A DNA stretch of 5,238 nucleotides from Planctomycetota bacterium (GTDB taxonomy: Bacteria > Planctomycetota > UBA1135). The stretch lies in assembly GCA_003501525.1 (NCBI GenBank), contig DNPI01000110.1, positions 1 through 5,238 of the forward strand. The letters are read 5' to 3'. Position numbers and translations under genes: made by a program. Positions within the stretch are counted from its first letter, which is position 1; each line of letters begins with the position of its first letter. Shown one piece after another: positions 1 through 5,238 of this stretch. Under the pieces are notes generated by a model that was not told the DNA's origin, did no database searches, and was given only the letters and a program-made list of their open reading frames with translations.

Positions 1-204
1 TTCACCTTGTTTCTGCATTTCTTCAAGGGTCACTCCCGCAGCCTGGAACACTTCTTCACGAGGAATATCCGCCTTCACCTTGGCATTTCCAAGGCAACCT
101 GTATCAACCAAAGCCACCTCAACACCCTCAGACATCAATTTATCTCTGACGTATTTCGCTTCAGGACCCTTTGTATCGAGCGTGGCCAGTAAGAAAACTT
201 TCAC
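1..204 (-). CDS. Tm-1-like ATP-binding (UPF0261) protein, N-terminal part only
   Basis: This is the start of a minus-strand gene that runs off the left edge; 68 codons are visible of a family usually about 400 residues long. Translation from the GTG at 204-202 begins VKVFLLATLDTKGPEAKYVR. It shows a hydrophobic first strand followed by the LDTKG signature (residues 9-13), a second strand ending VDTGCLG (33-39), and an ADIPREEV segment (45-52). This pattern is typical of the amino-terminal domain of the Tm-1-like/UPF0261 family. In tomato Tm-1 this region belongs to the ATP-binding domain that mediates tobamovirus resistance; the bacterial role is not established, although bacterial members often lie beside a PEP-hydrolase-like TIM-barrel gene, which could lie off the left edge here. 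The GTG is chosen because it sits directly before the family's first strand; no good Shine-Dalgarno precedes it and the frame stays open upstream. The gene is divergent from the sugar isomerase/oxidoreductase pair, so a shared control region is plausible. Family call fairly sure; function unknown. Confidence 0.8.
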   Translation of the reverse strand, partial: MKVFLLATLDTKGPEAKYVRDKLMSEGVEVALVDTGCLGNAKVKADIPREEVFQAAGVTLEEMQKQGE

Positions 205-293
205 AGCGCGAAGGGTAGCAACCGGAAGCTTTTTTGATTCTTCCAACGACTAAGCTGGATGGATTCTTTGCGCAACCTCAAAATCTGCTCGGC
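205..293. promoter_or_regulatory. divergent intergenic region, probable promoters for both directions
   Basis: About 90 bp separate the GTG of the Tm-1-like gene from the preferred ATG of the isomerase gene, so promoters for both directions should lie here or slightly inside the genes. I find no convincing -35/-10 pair on either strand. TTGATT at 234-239 resembles a -35 box on the plus strand, but nothing like TATAAT follows at the usual spacing. A perfect 8-bp palindrome, TTGCGCAA, lies at 268-275 and has the CG-centred look of some repressor half-site junctions, but it is short. The regulatory role is inferred from gene layout only. Confidence 0.35.
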
Positions 294-1352
294 ATGAAAA
301 CTATCAAGGGCCCCGCAATTTTTCTCGCTCAATACATGGGCGATGATCCACCTTTTGACAACATCGACACTGCAGCAGAATGGGCAGCCGGGCTTGGGTT
401 TAAAGGGCTTCAAATCCCTACTTGGGACTCACGAGCCATTGATATTGCACAAGCAGCTGAATCAAAGGACTACTGCGATGATTGGCGTGCAAAACTCGAT
501 GCCCACGGCATTGAACCCTCAGAACTTGCGACACACCTTCAGGGCCAATTAGTCGCTGTCCACCCGGCTGTAAATGAGATGTTCGATGGTTTTGCACCCG
601 AAGAGGTGCGAGGCAACTCGAGCGCTCGAACAGAGTGGGCAATCAATCAGGTTAAACAGTCGCTCAGAGCTTCGGAAAACCTAGGGCTAGAATCCAGCGT
701 CACTTTCTCAGGAGCACTCGCCTGGCCGTTCTTCTATCCTTGGCCTCCGCGGCCAGATGGTTTAATTGAAGAAGCTTTCGCTGAATTGGGCCGCCGCTGG
801 AAACCAATTTTGGATGAAGCTGAAGACTGCGGAGTCGATCTGTGCTTTGAAATCCACCCTGGCGAAGACCTTCATGACGGCGCCACGTGGGAACGGTTTT
901 TAGAAGAAGTAGACGGACACTCACGGGCCAACATCCTCTACGACCCCTCGCACTTCGTTCTTCAGTGTCTCGACTACCTGGACTTCATCGATCGCTATCA
1001 CGACCGAATAAAGATGTTCCACGTCAAAGATGCTGAATTTCGGCCTGACGGCCGAACTGGGGTCTACGGTGGCTATTTACCTTGGGGCGAGAGAGCCGGG
1101 CGCTTCCGCTCGCTTGGCGACGGACAAACTGATTGGAACGGGATATTCACGAAGCTTGCTCGCTACAACTTCCCTGGATGGGCCGTTCTCGAATGGGAAT
1201 GTGCCTACAAGGACAATTTGGTTGGAGCAGCGGAAGGGGCCGAATTCATTGCAAACCAAATCATCGAAGTGGCTGCGGGATCATTCGATGACTTTGCTGA
1301 TTCCGACCGTGACACCGGCGCCAATCGCCGAATGCTAGGACTTGACGAATGA
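294..1352 (+). CDS. sugar phosphate isomerase/epimerase (xylose-isomerase-like TIM barrel)
   Basis: This is a complete 352-residue protein of the AP-endonuclease-2/xylose-isomerase-like TIM-barrel superfamily, probably a cytoplasmic metal-dependent sugar isomerase, epimerase or lyase/dehydratase. Expected metal ligands and active-site residues are all present: Glu186 in CFEIHPGEDLHDG, Asp217 and His220 in YDPSHFVLQ, His243 in FHVKDAEF and Glu300 in VLEWEC. Other conserved-looking blocks are STHLQGQL-like ATHLQGQLVAVHP (residues 79-91), TFSGALAWPFFYPWP (137-151) and GRFRSLGDGQ (269-278). The ATG at 294 is chosen because MKTIKGPAIFLAQ matches where I recall relatives starting; the same frame extends to a TTG at 234 (20 extra residues) preceded by GGAAG at 224-228, so a longer form is possible. 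No clear Shine-Dalgarno precedes 294. The stop overlaps the next gene's start (ATGA), indicating a translationally coupled pair with the oxidoreductase. The superfamily is certain; the substrate is not, with inositol-type and 3-keto-sugar chemistry both possible. Confidence 0.9.
   Translation: MKTIKGPAIFLAQYMGDDPPFDNIDTAAEWAAGLGFKGLQIPTWDSRAIDIAQAAESKDYCDDWRAKLDAHGIEPSELATHLQGQLVAVHPAVNEMFDGFAPEEVRGNSSARTEWAINQVKQSLRASENLGLESSVTFSGALAWPFFYPWPPRPDGLIEEAFAELGRRWKPILDEAEDCGVDLCFEIHPGEDLHDGATWERFLEEVDGHSRANILYDPSHFVLQCLDYLDFIDRYHDRIKMFHVKDAEFRPDGRTGVYGGYLPWGERAGRFRSLGDGQTDWNGIFTKLARYNFPGWAVLEWECAYKDNLVGAAEGAEFIANQIIEVAAGSFDDFADSDRDTGANRRMLGLDE
1337..1340 (+). promoter_or_regulatory. probable ribosome binding site for the oxidoreductase gene
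   Basis: AGGA lies inside the last codons of the isomerase gene, 8 bases before the ATG at 1349. It supports that start and, together with the ATGA overlap, coupled translation. The match is short, so confidence is moderate. Confidence 0.5.
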
Positions 1353-2488
1353 GTACAAATCGCGAATTACGTCTCGGAATGATTGGTGGCGGCCCTGGGG
1401 CCTTCATCGGAGCCGTGCATCGATTGGCGGCGGAAATGGATCGCGCTTTCGAGCTGACTGCAGGCGCTTTTTCATCTGATGCAGATAAAAGTGCCGAAAC
1501 GGGTCAGGAGCTTGGACTAGATCCGAAGCGTGTTTATTCGAATTGGGAAGTAATGCTGGAAAAGGAGGCTTCCTTGCCACAAGAGACCCGCATACACGCT
1601 GTAAGCATTGTCACGCCCAACCATCTTCATCATCCACCAGCAATAGCCGCAATGCGGGCAGGATTCCATGTCATTTGCGATAAACCCATGACAACCTCTT
1701 CTGAATTAGCTCTGGAAATGGAATCCGTAGCAAATGAAACCGGGAAAATCTTCGCACTCACTCACAATTACACCGGTTACCCAATGGTGCGTGAAGCCTG
1801 TGAGCTGGTGCAAGGTGGAGCTATCGGCACAGTGCGCAAAGCCTACGCCGAATACCTCCAGGGTTGGCTGACTGACCCATTAGAAACAACCGGGCAGAAG
1901 CAAGCTGAATGGAGAACCGACCCCTCTCGATCCGGCCCAGGGGGGGCCTTGGGAGACATTGGCACACATGCCTTTAATCTGCTCGAACATGTCATTGGGA
2001 AACCGGTGACACGGCTAGCTGGCCGCGTCGAAACGTTCGTCGAAGGTCGAGAACTAGATGACGACGCAATGGTCTTAGTCGAGATGGAAAACGGGGCAAC
2101 CGGATCAATTTTCTGTAGTCAGGTATGCGCCGGTCGAGAAAATGGTCTGCGATTGCGAATCTATGGAACTGAAGGCGGCATTGAATGGGATCAAGAGCAC
2201 CCTAATGATTTACTCGTACACCGCAAAGAAAGCCCCTCTGAAGTGCGGAGGACCGGGAATGCCTATCTCTCTCCCGCTTCCCAGAAATTAGGTCGCATTC
2301 CGTCTGGTCATCCGGAAGGATACCTGGAAGGTTTTGCCAACCTTTACCGAGGATTCGCCGCTGCAATTCAAAGGGAAGATATCACCTCTGGGGATTTCCC
2401 GACAGCTGCTGACGGCGTCAGGGGCGTACGGTTCATAGAAGCCGTACTGCAATCAGCCTCAGAGAACGGCAAGTGGGTTCGCTTCTAG
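1349..2488 (+). CDS. Gfo/Idh/MocA family NAD(P)-dependent oxidoreductase
   Basis: This is a complete 379-residue sugar or cyclitol dehydrogenase of the Gfo/Idh/MocA family, normal in length. The N-terminal Rossmann fold shows the nucleotide-binding loop in LGMIGGGPGAFIGAVH (residues 9-24), then VSIVTPNHLHHPPAI (85-99) and the family's E/D-K-P motif as CDKPMTT (110-116), with Lys112 the likely catalytic lysine. The C-terminal alpha/beta domain carries GGALGDIGTHAFNLLEH (198-214), in which Asp203 and His207 complete the usual Lys-Asp-His catalytic set, followed by the sheet region around MVLVEMENGATGSIFCS (241-257). It should oxidise a hydroxyl of a sugar, glycoside, sugar acid or inositol using NAD(P). 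The ATG overlaps the isomerase stop, and AGGA lies 8 bases upstream, so the two enzymes are very probably made together and act in one pathway. Asp replaces the more common Glu before Lys112, a tolerated variant in this family. The substrate cannot be assigned from sequence. Confidence 0.92.
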   Translation: MSTNRELRLGMIGGGPGAFIGAVHRLAAEMDRAFELTAGAFSSDADKSAETGQELGLDPKRVYSNWEVMLEKEASLPQETRIHAVSIVTPNHLHHPPAIAAMRAGFHVICDKPMTTSSELALEMESVANETGKIFALTHNYTGYPMVREACELVQGGAIGTVRKAYAEYLQGWLTDPLETTGQKQAEWRTDPSRSGPGGALGDIGTHAFNLLEHVIGKPVTRLAGRVETFVEGRELDDDAMVLVEMENGATGSIFCSQVCAGRENGLRLRIYGTEGGIEWDQEHPNDLLVHRKESPSEVRRTGNAYLSPASQKLGRIPSGHPEGYLEGFANLYRGFAAAIQREDITSGDFPTAADGVRGVRFIEAVLQSASENGKWVRF

Positions 2489-2489
2489 A

Positions 2490-5238
2490 TTACTGGAAAG
2501 TCAAAATTTCGACTTCGGCCGACTCCGCCCAATTCAAAAGTTGAGCTTGGATATCTGTAAAAAACCAACCAGCCCCTTCTGTAAATCCCGGACTCATACC
2601 AAAAGCCTGAACACGCAAACTCCAAGTTGCGCCAGGCTGAGTATCGAGAGGCGCAACGGAAAAATCCGGGAGGAGGAAAGAGCCTGAAGCAGCAGTTGCA
2701 CCCGCCCAAATCTCCCACTCGGCTGAGCCATCGGTCAAAAGCAAGCGATAAACCCCTGCAGAGCTACCGAGTGAATCATCCCACTGAAGGGTAATTGGGA
2801 AGCCCGTTGAGAAGCCAAGCACCTGGGGCCTAGGGATGTCAGGGAGAGTAAGCGAAGGCGCTGTTGGCAAGGCACGCACAAGCGCCGTCTCGTCCGCTGA
2901 GGAATCTCTCCCCCTAGCCTGCACCTGGAGAGAGGAAACAATTCCTGGGTCTTCTTGGACCGCAGCAGCACTAAGGGTGACTATTTCTTCGAAGTCAATA
3001 CCAGCACCATTAGTTGCACCAGTACCCACCGGAGCAACACCAACAATGCCAGGAATCCTATAAACGGGTGCCAAAGTCGAATCGTCAGTGGTCGCCAGCC
3101 CACCACCCAAACTAAAGGAAGGAACGTTGTGGGTGACCACGTTTAGATGCTCCGTAAGCCCCAGGATTGGGATGAGCCCTCCTACTGACGTACTCGCAGG
3201 CTGAACAAGATTTCTCGGATCAAGACCAGAGCGGGTGAACGCGCCTGAGCCTGACGTGTCGCGATGCAAACCCGCAAACCAACCGGGACGGTCAGGACGA
3301 ACACCAATAGCTGTTCCAAAACCAAATGGGAGGTCGTCGTCGTGGAACCCATCGAGCCGATCTTCTCGCCCCGCCCGAAGCAGTGGGCTTGCTAACCGCA
3401 CTTCCCCTCCTGACACACCTTCAGCGACTGGAGCCGTAAATTGGGTGTCGTCAAAAACCTGCGCCAAAGGCAAAGAGGCTAACGTGCAATCCAATCCAAC
3501 AAATGTCGTCGTACGAAAGGAGGGGTGAACAAGTGAAACAACCTGAGGACCTGTTCGGGACACCGCTCCGCCTACAAGCGTTCCATCTACATCTGTTGTA
3601 GTTTCAACTACATCCGCTCCACCAAGATTCTCAAGGCGCACATCAGCACCAATAACAGGAAGGAGTGAACGGGCATCAAATCCCATCAAGTCCAGGGCTC
3701 CCGTTGTCGACAAAGATTGGTCTCCCAACCACCCTCGAAACTCGACCCTACCGGCGGTCACATCTGCCATCAGATTCCCATTCGAGTCGGTCAATTCGAC
3801 GGAGAAATCTACTTCGGCAAAGGAAAACTTTTGAATTGCCGTCATTGTCAAAGGGGGGCCTATAAAGAAACTAGATTCAAGCTCCAATGCTTGGGCAATA
3901 GAAGGCAGAGAGCGAGTGAAATCCTGACCAACACCTTCTAAGGCACGCACTGAACGAATTTCGTCATCAGCCAATCCGTAAGGACGCAGCTCAGGCAAAT
4001 CTGTCAAAAAAGTTCCTGGAGAGAAAGCAAAAGGAGGGCCAAATCGTGTCAAGCTTGGCGGGGTCACATCCAACTCAACGGCACTGTTCACCACTGCGGT
4101 AGTCGACAAGCCCTGACGAGTGACCCAAGTGCCAAGCGACAAATTCCCCTCCGAAAGCACTGGAGCACTCTGGCCATCTGACAAATCCACATTAAAAGAA
4201 ACTGTGCTCGCGCCATCAGCCGCAGCAGCAAGGCTCGAATCCACAGAAGATTCACCCGGGGATTCGTGGAAGCGCAACTGAACCGTATCCGTGGCAAGCG
4301 ATGCAGAACCAAGGTCAACATCCACCGGGAACGCCGTCAAGTTATTTAAATTAACCGCTGGCTCAAGTCCTAAATCTAGAGATTCAGGGCGGCCAAAATC
4401 CAGACTCTCCCAAGTTGCAGACCAATCGGCAGAGAGCGGATTAGGTTCGAATTCTGTATCAAGAACCGTATCAGCCACTAAAAAGGTAAGGGTTTCATTC
4501 AGGTCCAGTGAATCGCCACTGTGCTCGTACTCCACCACTCTCCCGCCAACCTGGGAAACTGTTGGCGTCAAAAAGGAAGCATCAGTGCTATCTCCCCGGC
4601 GAATGCTTACAGCCCCGCCCCCCAAAGAAGAAAACAGTATGGGCTTTGAAAAAACCACTACTACGGAATGATCGTTTGGAACGTCTTCCGCACCCTCCGC
4701 TGGAAAGCTTCCGAGAACCTGCGGAGGTACTCCAGAAGCAAGCGGATGAGTAGTAAAGGAACCCAATAGCCCTGATGCTGGAATCGAAAGGCGTTGCCCA
4801 TCGATATCAGTAACGTCAGTAGTCGCGGTGACCTCGTAAGTTGTCGCCGGTATTAAAGGAACCGAAGGTGCCATAACAAGCAGTCGATCTCCGCAAAACC
4901 ACGTTCCGGAATAGCCCAATGTCGAAGTCGTCCCCTGAACACGCAAACTAACCGTAAGTGTGGTAACCGTGTTCCTCTGCAGAGATTCCGAGAACCACAG
5001 TGCGACGCAGCCTTGAGCATCAATGTCGAGACTGCCGTTAGCTGGGGCAATGCTCGAAACTCGCGGTCTACCTGAAACAAGTAATGCCCCGTCGAAGGGA
5101 GCCGAAGAAGGGCCCGGATCTTCTGCTCCACCTCCTCCTTCATTACTGCCTCCACCCGGTGTCCACAGACTCCCGATGTTATCGCAACTTCCCAAACTGG
5201 CCGAAGCCAGTAGAAGGATCGGTAACAAGAAGCACGCG
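2490..5238 (-). CDS. large surface lipoprotein with SbsA-type Ig-like, carboxypeptidase-regulatory-like and fibronectin-III-like domains (5' end off window)
   Basis: This minus-strand gene ends at TAA 2492-2490 and is still open at the right edge. The only in-window start candidate is a TTG at 5228-5226, which would give 912 residues; the true start is probably just beyond the edge, because the visible signal peptide lacks its charged n-region (upstream in-frame residues read A-C-F). Numbering below is from that TTG. A hydrophobic segment, LLPILLLASASLGSC, ends in a lipobox with Cys15 as likely lipidated residue, followed by a Gly/Ser/Pro-rich linker (25-47). Two Big_5/SbsA-type Ig-like domains follow at about 53-160 (SIAPANGS, VALWFSES) and 168-260 (SFPAEGAEDVP, VVVVFSKPI). 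The section 261-515 is beta-rich and unassigned. A carboxypeptidase-regulatory-like sandwich spans about 517-580 (VIGADVRLENLGG, TTTDVDGT). The section 580-795 is unassigned. A fibronectin-III-like domain spans about 798-893 (ITLQWDDS, YRLLLTDG). No catalytic motif was seen. The protein is very acidic, with only two lysines (195, 467). It is probably an exported adhesion, scaffold or ligand-binding protein. Confidence 0.8.
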   Translation of the reverse strand, partial: ACFLLPILLLASASLGSCDNIGSLWTPGGGSNEGGGGAEDPGPSSAPFDGALLVSGRPRVSSIAPANGSLDIDAQGCVALWFSESLQRNTVTTLTVSLRVQGTTSTLGYSGTWFCGDRLLVMAPSVPLIPATTYEVTATTDVTDIDGQRLSIPASGLLGSFTTHPLASGVPPQVLGSFPAEGAEDVPNDHSVVVVFSKPILFSSLGGGAVSIRRGDSTDASFLTPTVSQVGGRVVEYEHSGDSLDLNETLTFLVADTVLDTEFEPNPLSADWSATWESLDFGRPESLDLGLEPAVNLNNLTAFPVDVDLGSASLATDTVQLRFHESPGESSVDSSLAAAADGASTVSFNVDLSDGQSAPVLSEGNLSLGTWVTRQGLSTTAVVNSAVELDVTPPSLTRFGPPFAFSPGTFLTDLPELRPYGLADDEIRSVRALEGVGQDFTRSLPSIAQALELESSFFIGPPLTMTAIQKFSFAEVDFSVELTDSNGNLMADVTAGRVEFRGWLGDQSLSTTGALDLMGFDARSLLPVIGADVRLENLGGADVVETTTDVDGTLVGGAVSRTGPQVVSLVHPSFRTTTFVGLDCTLASLPLAQVFDDTQFTAPVAEGVSGGEVRLASPLLRAGREDRLDGFHDDDLPFGFGTAIGVRPDRPGWFAGLHRDTSGSGAFTRSGLDPRNLVQPASTSVGGLIPILGLTEHLNVVTHNVPSFSLGGGLATTDDSTLAPVYRIPGIVGVAPVGTGATNGAGIDFEEIVTLSAAAVQEDPGIVSSLQVQARGRDSSADETALVRALPTAPSLTLPDIPRPQVLGFSTGFPITLQWDDSLGSSAGVYRLLLTDGSAEWEIWAGATAASGSFLLPDFSVAPLDTQPGATWSLRVQAFGMSPGFTEGAGWFFTDIQAQLLNWAESAEVEILTFQ
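2498..2515. repeat. 18-bp imperfect palindrome at the convergent gene junction
   Basis: AAGTCAAAATTTCGACTT is self-complementary except for one mismatched pair (2503/2510). It starts 9 bases after the oxidoreductase stop and lies within the last codons of the convergent lipoprotein gene. It could form a weak hairpin (5-bp stem with an A/T-rich interior) but has no GC-rich stem and no adjoining T-tract, so a terminator role is only a possibility. Confidence 0.3.
2550..2837 (-). other. C-terminal fibronectin type III-like domain
   Basis: Residues 798-893 begin IPRPQVLGFS, continue with ITLQWDDSLGSSAGVYRLLL (the W-x-x-S and Y-R-L-x-L strands expected of Fn3) and end with a G-A-T-W-S-L-R-V-Q-A-F strand. 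About 19 residues follow to the stop. There is no C-terminal sorting tag or anchor, in keeping with attachment by the N-terminal lipid. Confidence 0.45.
3489..3680 (-). other. carboxypeptidase-regulatory-like beta-sandwich
   Basis: Residues 517-580 show the usual order of this module: P-V-x-G-A-x-V-x-L (524-532), then T-T-T-D-V-D-G-T (543-550) as the 'T.TdadG.f' turn, then V-V-S-L-V-H-P-S-F (563-571) as the strand that ends in '..pGy'. It is a non-catalytic prealbumin-like fold found in exported proteins. The motif is short, so the call is moderate. Confidence 0.5.
4449..4727 (-). other. second Big_5 (SbsA-type) Ig-like domain
   Basis: Residues 168-260 repeat the pattern of the preceding domain: P-Q-V-L-G-S-F-P-A-E-G-A-E-D-V-P at the start, VVVVFSKPI in the centre, and a final strand LTFLVADTVLDTEF. 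The similarity to the first copy is at pattern level, not close identity, so this looks like an old duplication or independent domain acquisition. The C-terminal edge is approximate. Confidence 0.6.
4749..5072 (-). other. first Big_5 (SbsA-type) Ig-like domain
   Basis: Residues 53-160 of the lipoprotein follow the Big_5 pattern: P-x-V-x-S-I-x-P-A-N-G-S near the start, a central strand VALWFSESL where the family has a V-x-F-S-x-x-hydrophobic motif, then Y-x-V-T-A-T-T-D-V-T-D-I-D-G near the end, as in 'tY.vtv...v.D..Gn'. Cys74 and Cys112 both lie in this domain and could form a disulfide after export. Such domains are structural or binding modules of exported proteins. Confidence 0.65.
5184..5238 (-). 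other. lipoprotein signal peptide (type II), start missing
   Basis: The N-terminal coding part reads a hydrophobic core (FLLPILLLASA) then SLGS before Cys (codon 5186-5184). Leu at -3, Gly at -2 and Ser at -1 fit the lipobox of signal peptidase II substrates. The residue after Cys is Asp, which in enterobacteria is the Lol-avoidance signal for inner-membrane retention, but that rule is not reliable in other phyla. The positively charged n-region and start codon should lie just past the right edge. Confidence 0.65.

Noticed and set aside
7..192. Plus-strand 61-codon frame at the left edge
   Set aside because: It is the antisense shadow of the Tm-1-like coding sequence, whose LDTKG motif is convincing on the minus strand.
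201..413. Minus-strand 70-codon frame spanning the divergent region
   Set aside because: It runs through the start of the isomerase gene, has no family resemblance, and conflicts with the better-supported genes on both sides.
1030..1338. Plus-strand 102-codon frame inside the isomerase gene
   Set aside because: It is an out-of-frame shadow; the isomerase frame carries the conserved His243 and Glu300 motifs over the same bases.
2511..2525. CGGCCG-centred segment near the convergent junction as a terminator stem
   Set aside because: The complementary part is only 6 bases with no loop or T-tract, and it lies within codons of the lipoprotein gene.
2836..4753. Several plus-strand open frames of 60-126 codons opposite the lipoprotein gene
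   Set aside because: They overlap each other, have low-complexity Ser/Pro/Arg-rich translations without any recognisable domain, and lie antisense to a long frame with clear signal peptide and domain patterns.
5126..5155. Run of CTCC/ACCT repeats that looked like a short tandem repeat
   Set aside because: It encodes the Gly-rich linker after the lipobox; the unit is irregular and explained by consecutive glycine codons.

Overview
The window holds two complete enzyme genes and two genes cut by its edges. From left to right these are: the first 68 codons of a Tm-1-like (UPF0261) protein on the minus strand (1-204); a short divergent intergenic region (205-293); a plus-strand gene pair made of a xylose-isomerase-like TIM-barrel protein (294-1352) and a Gfo/Idh/MocA NAD(P)-dependent oxidoreductase (1349-2488), joined by a 4-base ATGA overlap; and a very long minus-strand gene (2490-5238, reading frame still open at the right edge) for a secreted, lipid-anchored, multi-domain surface protein. 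Coding density is very high. The only gene-free DNA is the divergent region of about 90 bp and a single base between the two convergent genes. I see no tRNA, rRNA, CRISPR, insertion sequence or phage signal.

The organism is most likely a free-living, Gram-negative-type environmental bacterium with an outer surface that carries lipoproteins. Base composition is close to balanced. The isomerase/oxidoreductase pair, the large acidic Ig-like lipoprotein and the weak Shine-Dalgarno signals would suit a marine or aquatic Planctomycetota-like genome. This is inference from general resemblance, not a demonstrated placement.

The two plus-strand enzymes almost certainly act together. Gfo/Idh dehydrogenases paired with xylose-isomerase-like TIM barrels recur in inositol catabolism (IolG/IolE type) and in oxidative, 3-keto-sugar routes of glycoside breakdown. 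The actual substrate cannot be read from the sequence. The divergent Tm-1-like gene may belong to the same sugar or sugar-acid locus, but its bacterial role is not established. The large lipoprotein is probably independent of the pair: it is convergent and carries binding or structural domains (two SbsA-type Ig-like domains, a carboxypeptidase-regulatory-like beta-sandwich and a C-terminal fibronectin-III-like domain) with no recognisable catalytic module. There is no clear-cut new defence or mobile system here. The most unusual item is this lipoprotein, with a poorly recognisable centre and only two lysines in 912 visible residues.
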